In this document: piece after piece, positions 18,202-27,520 of the stretch
Layout of the letters: the number at the start of each line of letters is the position of its first letter
How positions within the stretch are numbered: position 1 is the first letter of the stretch
Source of the DNA: Aquabacterium fontiphilum
GTDB lineage: Bacteria > Pseudomonadota > Gammaproteobacteria > Burkholderiales > Burkholderiaceae_C
NCBI RefSeq assembly: GCF_009909205.1
Contig: NZ_JAAAPN010000014.1
Location: 62,001 to 126,000 of the forward strand
Direction of reading: 5' to 3'
Length of the DNA stretch: 64,000 nt
Notes under the pieces: model-generated
What the model was told of the DNA's origin: nothing
Database searches by the model: none
What the model saw: only the letters and a program-made list of their open reading frames with translations
Program-made: the position numbers and the translations under genes

Positions 18202-21200
18202 CACCGTCCTGATTGCCAACCGCGGCGCCATTGCCTGCCGCATCATCCGCTCGCTCAAGGCCATGGGCCTGAAGTCGGTGGCGGTGTACTCCGAGGCCGA
18301 TGCCGATTCGCGCCATGTGGCCCTGGCCGATGCCAGCGTGTGCATCGGGCCGGCACCGGCGGCCCAGAGTTACCTGAACGTCGAGCGTATCCTGGAGGCC
18401 GCCCGAGAGACCGGGGCCGGTGCCATCCACCCCGGTTACGGCTTTCTGTCGGAGAACCCCGGTTTTGCGCAGGCCTGCGAAGACGCGGGCATCGCCTTCA
18501 TCGGCCCCACGCCCGAGCAGATGCGGGCCTTTGGCCTGAAACACACGGCACGGGCGCTGGCCGAACAGCACCAGGTGCCCTTGCTGCCCGGCAGTGGCTT
18601 GCTGAGCGATGCGACCCATGCGCGCACCGAGGCCACACGCATCGGCTACCCGGTGATGCTCAAGAGCACGGCCGGCGGTGGCGGCATCGGCATGCGCCTG
18701 GTGCGCAATGAAGCCGAGCTGGATGCCGCCTGGGAGGCCGTGGAACGCCTGGCCCGCGCCAACTTCAAGGATGCCGGGCTGTTTCTGGAGAAGTTTGTCG
18801 AGCGGGCCCGCCACATCGAGGTGCAGCTGTTTGGCGATGGCCAAGGCGCCGTGGTGGCCCTGGGCGAGCGCGATTGCTCGGCCCAGCGCCGCAACCAGAA
18901 GGTGATTGAAGAAACCCCGGCACCAGGCCTGAGCACCAACACCCGCGAGGCCTTATTGGCCGCCGCCGTGCGCCTGGGCCAGGCCGTGGCCTACCGCTCG
19001 GCCGGCACGGTCGAGTTCGTGCTGGATGCCGACACCGGCGCCTTCTACTTTTTGGAGGTCAACACCCGCCTGCAGGTGGAACACGGCGTGACTGAACAGG
19101 TCACGGGCGTGGACCTGGTCGAGTGGATGGTGAAGCTGGCGCGGGGCGACCACTGGCCGCTGGTGGCCCCCGCACCACAAGGCGCGGCCATCCAGGTGCG
19201 GCTGTACGCCGAAGACCCGGCACGCGGCTTTCAGCCCTGTGCGGGCGTGTTGACCGAGGTGAGCTTTCCGCCGGGCGTTCGGCTGGATGGCTGGGTGGAC
19301 ACGGGCACCGAGGTGCCCCCGCACTACGACCCCATGCTGGCCAAGCTCATCGTCACGGCCGACACGCGCGAGCAGGCAGTCCGCCAGCTGCAGCAGGCCC
19401 TGGCTGAGACCCGACTGGCCGGCATCGAGACCAATCTGCGTTACCTGCGCGCCGTCACGGCCGCGCCGGTGTTCGTGCAAGGCCAGGTGGTCACGCGCAG
19501 CCTGGGCGATTTTGTGTGGCAGCCGCGTGCGCTGGAGGTGATCGACGGCGGCGTGCAGACCACCGTGCAGGACTGGCCCGGCCGGCTGGGCTACTGGGAC
19601 GTGGGCGTGCCGCCCTCCGGCCCGATGGACGACCTGCACCTGCGCCTGGCCAACCGCCTGGTGGGCAACGCGCCGGGCGTGGCCGCCCTGGAATGCACGG
19701 TGGCCGGCCCCACCCTGAAGGCCCACGCCGACCTGCGGGTAGCCCTGTGCGGCGCCCCCATGCCGGTGTGGGTAAACGGCCAGCCCCTGCCCGCTGACGA
19801 GGCCATGAACCGAGCCTGGACGCTTCGGGCCGGCAGCACCCTGAAGCTGGGCACCGCGCCCCTGGCCGAGGGCGGTGCGCGCACCTACCTGGCCGTGCAA
19901 GGCGGGCTGGATGTGCCCTTGTACCTGGGCAGCGCCAGCACCTTCACCCTGGGGCAGTTTGGCGGGCACGCCGGTCGTACCCTGCGCACCGGCGATCTGC
20001 TGCATGTGCATGGCGCCGAGGACAACGCAGCCACTGAACCAAGCACTCTGCCCGCCCACGTTCCAAGCTCCCCGCCCACCCTCACCCGCCACTGGGACAT
20101 CGGCGTGCTCTATGGCCCCCACGGCGCACCGGACTTCTTCACCTCCGAGGACATCACCACCTTCTTTGGCACCGACTACCAGGTGCACTACAACAGCAGC
20201 CGCACCGGCGTGCGCCTGATCGGCCCCAAGCCGCAGTGGGCCCGCACCGATGGGGGTGAAGCCGGCCTGCACCCCTCCAACATCCACGACAACGCCTACG
20301 CCATTGGTGCCATCGACTTCACAGGCGACATGCCCGTGATCCTGGGCCCCGATGGCCCCAGCCTGGGCGGCTTTGTCTGCCCCGCCGTGGTGGTGGCCGC
20401 CGAGCGCTGGAAGTTGGGCCAGCTCAAGGCGGGCGACACGGTGCGCTTCCACGCCATCCACATCGAGCAGGCGCTGGCCTTGCAGGCGGCCCAGGACGCC
20501 TTCCTGGCCGGCACCGGCCCCGCCCCGGTGCTGCCGGCTGGCGTGCCCGCGCATGATGTCGATCAGGTGCTGAGCCCCATCCTCGATCAACGCCCCGCCC
20601 AGGGTGACACCCCCGCGCGCTGCATCCGCCAGGCCGGCGACCGCTATGTGTTGATCGAGTACGGCCCGCTGGTGCTGGACCTGGAGCTGCGCTTCCGCGT
20701 GCACGCGCTGATGCAGGCCTTGCAGGCTCAGCGCGATCAAGGCCGGCTGCCAGGCGTCGTCGACATGACGCCAGGCATCCGCTCACTGCAACTGCATGTG
20801 GACCCGGCCGCCCTGCCCCGGCCACAGCTGCTGGCGGCCATCAACGAGGCCGAAGCCAGTCTGCCCGCCATCGACGACCTGACGGTGCCGACCCGCACCG
20901 TGTGGCTGCCCCTGTCGTGGGACGATCCAGCCACCCGCGAGGCCATCGACAAGTACATGCAGTCGGTGCGGCCCGATGCGCCCTGGTGCCCCAGCAACAT
21001 CGAGTTCATCCGCCGCATCAACGGGCTGGACAGCATCGACGAGGTGCAGCGCATCGTCTTCGAGGCCAGCTACCTGGTCATGGGCCTGGGCGATGTCTAC
21101 CTGGGCGCCCCGGTGGCCACACCGCTCGACCCGCGCCACCGTCTGGTCACCACCAAGTACAACCCCGCCCGCACCTGGACGCCCGAGAACGCCGTGGGCA

Positions 21201-21847
21201 TCGGTGGCGCCTACCTGTGCGTGTACGGCATGGAAGGCCCGGGGGGCTACCAGTTCGTGGGCCGCACCGTGCAGATGTGGAACCGCTGGCGCGATGCGCG
21301 ACACGGCGCACGCGACTTCGAGCCCGGCAAACCCTGGCTGCTGCGCTTCTTTGACCAGATCCGCTTCTACCCCGTCAGCGAAGCCGAGCTGGCCCGGATG
21401 CGCCGCGACTTCCCCGCGGGTCGCTGCCATGTGAAGATCGAGCACGGCAGCTTCAGCCTGGGCGCCTACCGTCGCTTTCTGCGCGACGAGGCCGACAGCA
21501 TCGAGGCCTTCAGGGTGCAGCAACGCCAGGCCTTCCACGATGAGCGTGAGCGCTGGAAGGCCTCTGGCCAGGATGGCAGCCTCAGCGAGCTGACGATGGA
21601 CGCGCCGCCTGAGGACGACACCTTGCCCGAGGGCGCCACGGCGGTGGGCAGCCCGGTGCCCGGCAGCGTGTGGAAGGTGCTGGTGGCAGCGGGCGATGCG
21701 GTGGCCGAGGGCCAGACCCTGGCCGTGGTCGAGTCGATGAAGATGGAGTTTCCGGTGCTCGCGCCGATGACGGGCCAGGTTCAGGCCGTACGCTGTGCCG
21801 AAGGCGGCGGCGTCACGGCCGGGCAGACCGTGGTGGTGCTGGCCTGA
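18194..21847 (+). CDS. Guanidine carboxylase (biotin-dependent; urea carboxylase family)
   Basis: A 1217-residue single-chain enzyme. Residues about 1-450 are the biotin carboxylase domain ([25 protein letters not shown] grasp loop, [10 protein letters not shown]). Residues about 465-1105 are the KipI/KipA-type carboxyltransferase ([42 protein letters not shown]). The C-terminal carrier has the biotinyl Lys1183 in VVESMKMEF. Family members were named urea carboxylases; those behind guanidine-I riboswitches with DUF1989 pairs are guanidine carboxylases, so that name is preferred. ATG 18194 fits the family start; ATG 18185 is an alternative. Allophanate hydrolase does not follow. Confidence 0.93.
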   Translation: MFDTVLIANRGAIACRIIRSLKAMGLKSVAVYSEADADSRHVALADASVCIGPAPAAQSYLNVERILEAARETGAGAIHPGYGFLSENPGFAQACEDAGIAFIGPTPEQMRAFGLKHTARALAEQHQVPLLPGSGLLSDATHARTEATRIGYPVMLKSTAGGGGIGMRLVRNEAELDAAWEAVERLARANFKDAGLFLEKFVERARHIEVQLFGDGQGAVVALGERDCSAQRRNQKVIEETPAPGLSTNTREALLAAAVRLGQAVAYRSAGTVEFVLDADTGAFYFLEVNTRLQVEHGVTEQVTGVDLVEWMVKLARGDHWPLVAPAPQGAAIQVRLYAEDPARGFQPCAGVLTEVSFPPGVRLDGWVDTGTEVPPHYDPMLAKLIVTADTREQAVRQLQQALAETRLAGIETNLRYLRAVTAAPVFVQGQVVTRSLGDFVWQPRALEVIDGGVQTTVQDWPGRLGYWDVGVPPSGPMDDLHLRLANRLVGNAPGVAALECTVAGPTLKAHADLRVALCGAPMPVWVNGQPLPADEAMNRAWTLRAGSTLKLGTAPLAEGGARTYLAVQGGLDVPLYLGSASTFTLGQFGGHAGRTLRTGDLLHVHGAEDNAATEPSTLPAHVPSSPPTLTRHWDIGVLYGPHGAPDFFTSEDITTFFGTDYQVHYNSSRTGVRLIGPKPQWARTDGGEAGLHPSNIHDNAYAIGAIDFTGDMPVILGPDGPSLGGFVCPAVVVAAERWKLGQLKAGDTVRFHAIHIEQALALQAAQDAFLAGTGPAPVLPAGVPAHDVDQVLSPILDQRPAQGDTPARCIRQAGDRYVLIEYGPLVLDLELRFRVHALMQALQAQRDQGRLPGVVDMTPGIRSLQLHVDPAALPRPQLLAAINEAEASLPAIDDLTVPTRTVWLPLSWDDPATREAIDKYMQSVRPDAPWCPSNIEFIRRINGLDSIDEVQRIVFEASYLVMGLGDVYLGAPVATPLDPRHRLVTTKYNPARTWTPENAVGIGGAYLCVYGMEGPGGYQFVGRTVQMWNRWRDARHGARDFEPGKPWLLRFFDQIRFYPVSEAELARMRRDFPAGRCHVKIEHGSFSLGAYRRFLRDEADSIEAFRVQQRQAFHDERERWKASGQDGSLSELTMDAPPEDDTLPEGATAVGSPVPGSVWKVLVAAGDAVAEGQTLAVVESMKMEFPVLAPMTGQVQAVRCAEGGGVTAGQTVVVLA

Positions 21848-21870
21848 AGGGCCGCACCGTTCAGCACGGC

Positions 21871-22584
21871 TCAGGCCGCCTGGGCCAGTCGCCCCACATC
21901 GGGGATGTGGATGTCGCGCCGGTTCACGGCGATCAGGCCCCGGGCCTGCAACTCGTGCAGGATGCGCGAGAAATGCTCGGGCGTGACCGACAGCAGCGAG
22001 GCCAGCGTGCTCTTGCTGAAGGGCAACGACACCGTAACCTCCGCGCCCGCCTGCTCAGGCGAGCTCTGTCGGGCCTGGGCGCGCAGGAGGTAATCCACCA
22101 CCCGTCGCACGCTCGAGCGCAGCGTCAGCGCCTCGATGTCACGCACCCGATCATTGAGTCGGCGCGACAGGCCAGCCAGCATGCGCGCCGCCAGCCCCGG
22201 ATCTCGCGCGAGTTCGTCCAGCACCACGGCCGCCGGCACCCGCAGCACCGCGGCTTCAGTGAGCGCGCGGGCGCAGGCCACGTGCACGGCCTGGTCGAAC
22301 ACGATGGATTCGCCCAGATGACCGTGCTGCGGCACCACCTCGATGACTTTCTCCTGCCCGTTGTCGGCGCGGGCAAACAGCTTGATCTGGCCGCTGAGCA
22401 CGATGTAGAGCCCCTCGGTAGGCTGGCCGGCTTCGAACAATGTTGCGCCGCGAGGCAAGCGGCGGATCTCGGATGCAGCGGCCACGCGAGCGCGCAAGGC
22501 CGCGGACGTGCCGCCAAACAGGGTCGTCTGGGCGAGGCCGTCTGCCACCACCTCGGTCACCTGTTTGTCGTCCACGTTGCTCAT
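21871..22584 (-). CDS. Crp/Fnr family transcriptional regulator
   Basis: A 237-residue regulator starting MSNVDDKQVTEVVADGLAQ, with AAAGGATCC as ribosome binding site. The N-terminal cyclic-nucleotide-binding-like domain (about 15-130) has LPRGATLFEAGQPTEGLYIVLSGQIKLFA and GHLGESIVFD. The C-terminal helix-turn-helix is FSKSTLASLLSVTPEHFSRILHELQARGLI. The cysteine cluster that holds the iron-sulfur centre in FNR is absent, so oxygen sensing by that route is unlikely. It faces the guanidine operon convergently across 23 bases. Its targets are unknown; the adjacent DUF3299 gene is a candidate by proximity only. Confidence 0.9.
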   Translation of the reverse strand: MSNVDDKQVTEVVADGLAQTTLFGGTSAALRARVAAASEIRRLPRGATLFEAGQPTEGLYIVLSGQIKLFARADNGQEKVIEVVPQHGHLGESIVFDQAVHVACARALTEAAVLRVPAAVVLDELARDPGLAARMLAGLSRRLNDRVRDIEALTLRSSVRRVVDYLLRAQARQSSPEQAGAEVTVSLPFSKSTLASLLSVTPEHFSRILHELQARGLIAVNRRDIHIPDVGRLAQAA

Positions 22585-22685
22585 GTCCCGGATCCTTTTG
22601 TCAGCCTGTCGTCCGGATTGTGGTGGGGCACGGGGGGCGCTTCTTTGATGCGCCGCAAGTTTTCCCCACGCGCGGCGCCCTGCGC

Positions 22686-23309
22686 TCAGCGGCCCCGCTC
22701 GGGCGCCACGCGCTCGTAAGGGTCTACCCTGATGGCATCCAGCCGGTAGCCGCTGACACCCATGTCGGACTGGTTGCGCGCCGCGCTGAGTCGCCCCTGC
22801 ACCCAGACCGTGTCCATGGTCTGAAAGCCCTTGACCGGTTTGCTCAACACCACATGGATGATCTGATTGGCGGGTGGTGGCGGGGAGTGGATGCAGGCGC
22901 CGTAATAAGGCACCAGCAGGAAGGACTTCAACCCGGCACGCGAGTCTTCCAGCGGCACGACGTAACCCGGCACCCGGCCCGTCACGCCGTCCATGGCGGG
23001 ATTGACCGGCGCGTTGTCCCAGATGGTGCGCAGCTCTTCCATCATGGCCTGCACGCGAGGGTCCGCGTCGTTGAGCACAGCCAATTGCGGGTCGTTGAAC
23101 TTTTCTCTGAGCAACTTGGCCGGGTCCCAGCCTGCCGGCACCAGTTCCTGCCATTTGATGTGGCGCACGGCCCCGCCGCCTCGTGCCGCCCTCTCCTGTG
23201 CCTGCGCGGCAGGCAGTCCCCAAGCCGCGAGGCCCGCTGCGGCCAGCGCGTGCAAGGCGCGGCGCCGCGCGGGGGCAAATGAGCGTGCGGTCATGCGTGT
23301 CGTTTTCAT
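22686..23309 (-). CDS. DUF3299 domain-containing exported protein
   Basis: A 207-residue protein with an N-terminal signal peptide that has a twin-arginine-like start (ARRRALHALAAAGLAAWGLPAAQAQ). The mature part contains IKWQELVPAGWDP, VPGYVVPLEDSRAGLKSFLLVPYYGACIHSPPPPANQIIHV, the hallmark of DUF3299 with its single conserved Cys, and DTVWVQGRL. These periplasmic proteins are common next to FtsX-like permease, ABC ATPase and ZrgA genes, as here, which suggests a role in metal, probably zinc, handling. It follows the permease gene by 80 bases on the same strand. Confidence 0.85.
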   Translation of the reverse strand: MKTTRMTARSFAPARRRALHALAAAGLAAWGLPAAQAQERAARGGGAVRHIKWQELVPAGWDPAKLLREKFNDPQLAVLNDADPRVQAMMEELRTIWDNAPVNPAMDGVTGRVPGYVVPLEDSRAGLKSFLLVPYYGACIHSPPPPANQIIHVVLSKPVKGFQTMDTVWVQGRLSAARNQSDMGVSGYRLDAIRVDPYERVAPERGR

Positions 23310-23389
23310 GTCGGCCTTGTCACGTGTGTCTGTTCACGTTGTCTCTTTCACGTCTGCGTCGCCAGTGTGCCCCGTGCGCGCCCGCCCCA

Positions 23390-24628
23390 TCAGGCCCGTG
23401 GGCTCAGGCCATCGGCCAGCGCCATGCGGTAAGCCCGCCAGCCAGGCCACAGACAGGCCAGCCAACCGGCCAGCAGCAAGGCGGCCAATGCGGTCAGTTG
23501 CTCGGGCGTCACGACCCACGGCCGCAGCACCACGCCGGCCTGTAGCCACACTGCGTCCATCAAAGCCACGCTGGCTGCGACCGAGGCCAGCCAACCCAGC
23601 GCCACCCCCAGACACACCAGCAAGCCGCCTTCCAGCGACAGCAAGGCCCAGATGTGCCGCCCGGAAGCGCCCACCGCGCGCAACACAGCGAGCTCGCGCC
23701 GCCGGCTGTCCAGCCCCGCCAGGATGACGGCCACCAGACCGGCCAGCGACACCGCGGCCACCAGGGCGCTGATGCCCTGCAGCACGCGCTCGCCCACCCC
23801 GACCACCTGCCACAGCTCATCAAGCACCACACCGGGCAAGATGGCCATCAGGGGCTCGCCCCGGTGTGCACTGACCGCGCGCTGCACGGAGAACACGGCG
23901 GTGCGGCTGTGCAGCCCCACCAGCGCCGCCGTCACTTCACGCGACATGCCGGGCAAGCCACCCAAGCCCCAGCTGCCGCCCTGGTGCAGGGCATCCATCG
24001 CGTCCAGGCTGATGTGCAGCGAACGGTCGACCGGGGTGCCGGTGGGCGCCAGGATGCCCACGACCTGAAAGGGATGGTCGTCATGGTCGGTGCCTTCGAG
24101 CGCCCCGTCACCATGGGACAGAACCAGCTCGCTGCCCAACCGGTATCCAAGCCGACGGGCCACCTCGGCGCCGAGCACCACATCATGCAAGCCTTCGAAG
24201 CGGCGCCCCTCGGCCATGCGCAGGGCCTGGCCGTCGCCATGACGGAAATGATCGAAGTAGGCCGAGACCGTGCCCACCACGGGGAAGCTGCGGTGGCTGT
24301 CGCCCAATGACAGCGGCACCACCCAGGCCACGGCCCGATGACGGTGCAGCACCTCCAGGCTGTCGAGCCGGATGTTGTGGCTGGCCTGCCCCACCCGGAA
24401 GACCGAATACAGCAAGAGCTGCAAGGACCCCGAACGCGCGCCCACGATCAGATCGGTGCCCGAGACGGCCTGCGTGAAGCTGTGCGCCACATCGGCCCGC
24501 ACGCGCTCGATGCTGGTCAACAAGAAGGAGGCCAGCGCCACCGACAGCACCGTCAACGCGAGAACAAACCGGCGGCTCCACGCGCTGCGCCACGCCAGCC
24601 CCCACAGCCCGCTGGTGACGCCCGTCAT
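23390..24628 (-). CDS. FtsX-like ABC transporter permease
   Basis: A 412-residue permease of the MacB/FtsX class. One N-terminal membrane helix (FVLALTVLSVALASFLLT) is followed by a large periplasmic region (about 45-270) and three C-terminal helices around LVAAVSLAGLVAVILAGLDSRRRELAVLRAVGASGRHIW, the latter being the family coupling segment. Its ATG overlaps the stop of the ATPase gene by four bases (ATGA). It should work with that ATPase. The ZrgA context suggests zinc-related transport or release of a periplasmic protein (inference). Confidence 0.88.
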   Translation of the reverse strand: MTGVTSGLWGLAWRSAWSRRFVLALTVLSVALASFLLTSIERVRADVAHSFTQAVSGTDLIVGARSGSLQLLLYSVFRVGQASHNIRLDSLEVLHRHRAVAWVVPLSLGDSHRSFPVVGTVSAYFDHFRHGDGQALRMAEGRRFEGLHDVVLGAEVARRLGYRLGSELVLSHGDGALEGTDHDDHPFQVVGILAPTGTPVDRSLHISLDAMDALHQGGSWGLGGLPGMSREVTAALVGLHSRTAVFSVQRAVSAHRGEPLMAILPGVVLDELWQVVGVGERVLQGISALVAAVSLAGLVAVILAGLDSRRRELAVLRAVGASGRHIWALLSLEGGLLVCLGVALGWLASVAASVALMDAVWLQAGVVLRPWVVTPEQLTALAALLLAGWLACLWPGWRAYRMALADGLSPRA

Positions 24629-25344
24629 GCGGTCTCCTCCAACCAGCGGCCGTGGTCCAGGTGGCAGACGCGGTCGAAGTGATGGCGCAGGCGTCGGTCA
24701 TGGCTGACGAACACCAGCGCCGCACCGGCCGTCTCACAGGCCTCCAGCAAGACCTGCATGTACTGGTCGCGCGTGTCGTCGTCCAGCGCCGAGGTGGGCT
24801 CATCAGCGATCACCAGCCCAGGCTTGCCGATCAGCGCACGGGCCGCGGCCACCCGCTGCTGCTGCCCCACCGAAAGCTGATCTGCACGCTGCGACCAAAG
24901 CCCCTCGGGCAGGCCGAGGGCGGCCAGCAGTTCGGCCCCCGCCCGCGCCGGATCGCCTGCGCGTTGGCGGCGGCTGCGCGAGAACCGGCAAGGCAAGGTG
25001 ACGTTGTCCAGCGCAGAGAGATAAGGCAGCAGGTTGAACTGCTGGAAGACATAGCCCACGTGGTCGGCGCGCCAGGCATCACGCCGCCCGGATGGCAGAC
25101 CCGCCCAGTCGGCACCCATCACGGCCACGCGCCCCTGCGCGCTGATCCGCACGCCGGCCAGCAGCGACAGCAGCGTGCTTTTGCCGGAGCCGCTGGGGCC
25201 CAGCACCAGCACACGCGTGCCGCCACGCAACTCCCAGCGCGGAATGTCCAACAGACGGCCACTCGCACCAGGCCATTCGAACTGCAAGCCTTCGACCGAC
25301 ACGGCCACGGGTGACGTGCCGACCATACCGCCCATCCCGGTCAT
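24625..25344 (-). CDS. ABC transporter ATP-binding protein (LolD/MacB type)
   Basis: A 239-residue ATPase. Walker A is GPSGSGKST, the Q-loop is YVFQQFNLLPYLSALDNV, the signature is LSVGQQQRVAAARAL, Walker B is LVIADEPTSALD, and the switch His is in VFVSHDRRL. The chosen start MTGMGGMVGTS overlaps the ZrgA stop by four bases (ATGA), and its own stop overlaps the permease start. The signature reads LSVGQ rather than LSGGQ, a tolerated variant. It partners the FtsX-like permease. Confidence 0.9.
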   Translation of the reverse strand: MTGMGGMVGTSPVAVSVEGLQFEWPGASGRLLDIPRWELRGGTRVLVLGPSGSGKSTLLSLLAGVRISAQGRVAVMGADWAGLPSGRRDAWRADHVGYVFQQFNLLPYLSALDNVTLPCRFSRSRRQRAGDPARAGAELLAALGLPEGLWSQRADQLSVGQQQRVAAARALIGKPGLVIADEPTSALDDDTRDQYMQVLLEACETAGAALVFVSHDRRLRHHFDRVCHLDHGRWLEETA

Positions 25345-25907
25345 GGCGCGCCAGCACCCCAGCGCAGCACCGCGGCCTCGCCCGAGGCGGGTCGGCGCAA
25401 GACGACCTTGCGCGACGCCTGGGGGAGCACCACCGCTGCCTCCAGACGCTGTAGGCGGGGTATGACCGGCCACAGCGTGACGCGCAGGCTGCGCAGCAGC
25501 GCGGGCTGGGCACAACGCCACTGCACGGTGAGCTCGATGTCCGCGTGGCTGTCATTGCCCTCACGCTCATGCTCGACGTCCTGATACTCACGGGTGCAAC
25601 CCGCCTCCGGGTTGGGCGTGAACCACTCGCCACCGCTGCGCAAGCGCTGCAAGGCTGCGTCATATGCCCTCTTCTCGCGCTCGGTGCGCGGGGCATGCTC
25701 AAAGCCCAACACATTGTCCAGCGGCCCATGCACACTGACCTGCAACACGGGCCCGTCTACGGCGAGCTCCAGTTGCGCCACGCCATGGACGTGCGCCCGG
25801 TGAGCCTGTGCCAGCGGCGCCGCACACAGCGCCACCCACGCAACGCTTGCAGCGCCCCAGATGCGTACCGCGCGCAATGCGCGGCGTGAAACCGTTTTGC
25901 CAACCAT
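25341..25907 (-). CDS. zrgA: ZrgA-family (DUF2796) zinc uptake protein
   Basis: A 188-residue exported protein. The signal peptide ends LAQAH, and the mature protein begins with a His-rich segment HRAHVHGVAQLELAVDG, a typical ZrgA metal-binding start. It goes on to PLDNVLGFEHAPRTEREKRAYD and an acidic/His region HEREGNDSHAD. DUF2796 proteins are zinc-regulated periplasmic proteins needed for zinc uptake in Vibrio. It is the first gene of a four-gene unit (zrgA, ATPase, permease, DUF3299), with the first three overlapping by four bases. AGGAG lies 12 bases before the ATG, a longer spacing than usual. Confidence 0.85.
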   Translation of the reverse strand: MVGKTVSRRALRAVRIWGAASVAWVALCAAPLAQAHRAHVHGVAQLELAVDGPVLQVSVHGPLDNVLGFEHAPRTEREKRAYDAALQRLRSGGEWFTPNPEAGCTREYQDVEHEREGNDSHADIELTVQWRCAQPALLRSLRVTLWPVIPRLQRLEAAVVLPQASRKVVLRRPASGEAAVLRWGAGAP

Positions 25908-26035
25908 GTTGCAGTCACGCTCCTGAGGTTGAGTTGCAGAAAAAAAGGGGGCCCTTGCAAACGAGATGCCGGCCTCTTCGGCGGGTCATTGTGCCGCGCC
26001 TGGGCAATCCGACCCCTGCTTCCTAGAATGGTTTC

Positions 26036-26518
26036 ATGCCTAGAACCTTCTCACACTCCTCCTCTCGCCCATCGTCTCGCCAGGCTCCGCCGCGTGGACG
26101 AAGCCGCCGTCGCGCCGGTCCGGATGCCGCGACGCTGTTGCAGGGGGCCGGCCTGCGCGTGACACCGGCGCGGGTCGCCGTCTGGGACACGCTGCAATCC
26201 AGTGATGCGCCCATGAGCCATGCGGACCTTGAGCAACTGCTGCCCGAAGCAATGGACCGCGTGACGCTTTACCGGACATTGGATCGGCTGCACGATGCCG
26301 GGCTGCTGCACCGCAGCGTGGGCGACGACCGCGTGATGCGGTTTGCGCCCCACCAGGTGGAGAGCGTGCACGCGCGCCACGCCCACTTCCGTTGTGACAA
26401 CTGCGGCCGGCTCTATTGCCTGGACGCCAAACTGCCTCGCAAGCCCGCCTTGCCGGAAGGTTTTGTCGTCGAAGGCGCTGAGTGGACCCTGCACGGCCGC
26501 TGTCCACACTGCGACTGA
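26036..26518 (+). CDS. zur: Fur-family transcriptional regulator, Zur-like
   Basis: A 160-residue Fur-family repressor divergent from the zrgA operon. The N-terminus (1-28) is a basic low-complexity extension. The winged helix follows (LLQGAGLRVTPARVAVWDTL; DRVTLYRTLDRLHDAGLLHRS). The dimerisation domain has HFRCDNCGRLYCL and a final CPHCD, the two CxxC pairs of the structural zinc site. Divergence from zrgA and the zinc theme suggest Zur rather than Fur or PerR. No sequence that I recognise as a Zur operator was found in the 128-base divergent region. Confidence 0.8.
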   Translation: MPRTFSHSSSRPSSRQAPPRGRSRRRAGPDAATLLQGAGLRVTPARVAVWDTLQSSDAPMSHADLEQLLPEAMDRVTLYRTLDRLHDAGLLHRSVGDDRVMRFAPHQVESVHARHAHFRCDNCGRLYCLDAKLPRKPALPEGFVVEGAEWTLHGRCPHCD

Positions 26519-26583
26519 CATAACTGCAAAGTCTGCCGCAGCATTTACACGCGGGACTGGAGGGCTTGACCGACGGCGATTTG

Positions 26584-26618
26584 TTACCCAAAATGGCACT
26601 CATTGCATTTTTAGGTAA
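26584..26618. promoter_or_regulatory. Inverted repeat TTACC...GGTAA upstream of the PaaX-family gene
   Basis: TTACC at 26584-26588 and GGTAA at 26614-26618 are inverted repeats about 25 bases apart. The second half ends seven bases before the GTG start of the PaaX-like regulator. The spacer is AT-richer than its surroundings. It could be an autoregulatory operator, but the halves are short and chance is possible. Confidence 0.3.
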
Positions 26619-26624
26619 TGAGTC

Positions 26625-27479
26625 GTGTCGCCTACGCCCAAGTCGCTCATCCTGAACCTCCTGACTGCCGCAGAGGGCGCGCCCCTGTGCGCGAGCGAAG
26701 CGGTGGGCGCCGCGAGCCTGTTCGGCATCCGCGAGAACAGCGTGCGGGTGGCCTTCGTACGCTTGGGCGCCGCGGGCCTCATCGAGTCCGCCGGCCGCGG
26801 CGCATACAGACTGGGGCCCCAAGCCGCAGGATTGGCCGCAGACCTTTCGCGGTGGCGCCACGCGGAGACCCGCGTGGTGGACTGGGCGGGCGACTGGGTC
26901 ATGGTCTGTTCCGCCGATCTGGGTCGCAGCGACCGTTCGGCCCTGCGGGTGCGCCAGCGCGCCCTCGCACTTCTGGGCTTTCGGCCACTTACCGCCAGCC
27001 TGCACGTGCGGCCAGCCAACCTGGACGGCGGGGCGGCCGGCATCCGGGAACGCCTGCAGCGGCTCGGGCTCGAGCCCGAGGCAGCAGTGTTCATTGCCCA
27101 CGATCTGGCGCCCGCGCTCGACCAGCAGGCTCGTGGCCTATGGGACGGCCCCGGGCTGAATCGTGCCTACGAAGCCACGCATCGCCAGCTCCGCGACTGG
27201 CTGGCGCGCCACGCCGAACTCGACCTTGAGACCGCCGCGCGTGAGTCCTACCTGCTGGGCAACGAAGCGATCCGGCAACTGGTCTTCGATCCGCTGCTTC
27301 CCGACCCACTCGTGAACGTGGCGGCGCGCCGCGCCTTCACCGATACGGTGATCGCCTTTGACCGTGCAGGCCATGCCATCTGGCAACGGCTGCTTGACGC
27401 CCTACGCCAAGGGCACGGCCTGACGGGCAGCGCAGCAGACAGCGTCATGCCGACACCGGCAAGGCACATCACCCACTGA
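26625..27479 (+). CDS. PaaX-family transcriptional regulator
   Basis: A 284-residue protein beginning at GTG 26625. The N-terminal winged helix (about 1-65) reads SLILNLLTAAEGAPLCASEAVGAASLFGIRENSVRVAFVRLGAAGLIES, followed by GRGAYRLG. The middle has WRHAETRVVDWAGDWVMVCSADLG and the C-terminal half ends in a helical domain, the PaaX plan. PaaX usually represses phenylacetate degradation and responds to phenylacetyl-CoA, but no paa genes are here. A fatty acid desaturase gene follows after 41 bases on the same strand, so control of that gene is plausible (inference). Confidence 0.8.
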   Translation: MSPTPKSLILNLLTAAEGAPLCASEAVGAASLFGIRENSVRVAFVRLGAAGLIESAGRGAYRLGPQAAGLAADLSRWRHAETRVVDWAGDWVMVCSADLGRSDRSALRVRQRALALLGFRPLTASLHVRPANLDGGAAGIRERLQRLGLEPEAAVFIAHDLAPALDQQARGLWDGPGLNRAYEATHRQLRDWLARHAELDLETAARESYLLGNEAIRQLVFDPLLPDPLVNVAARRAFTDTVIAFDRAGHAIWQRLLDALRQGHGLTGSAADSVMPTPARHITH

Positions 27480-27520
27480 CAACCCGTCAGGCCGCACCCA
27501 TTCGACCGAGGAGACAACAC

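Noticed and set aside
18953-20740. A 595-residue minus-strand open frame opposite the carboxylase
   Set aside because: It is an antisense shadow of a well-supported enzyme with an intact biotin site.
18194-21847. Naming the enzyme urea carboxylase or urea amidolyase
   Set aside because: No allophanate hydrolase domain is fused. The guanidine-I riboswitch and DUF1989 pair point to guanidine as substrate.
21871-22584. FNR oxygen sensor
   Set aside because: The cysteines for an iron-sulfur cluster are absent, so only the Crp/Fnr family level is supported.
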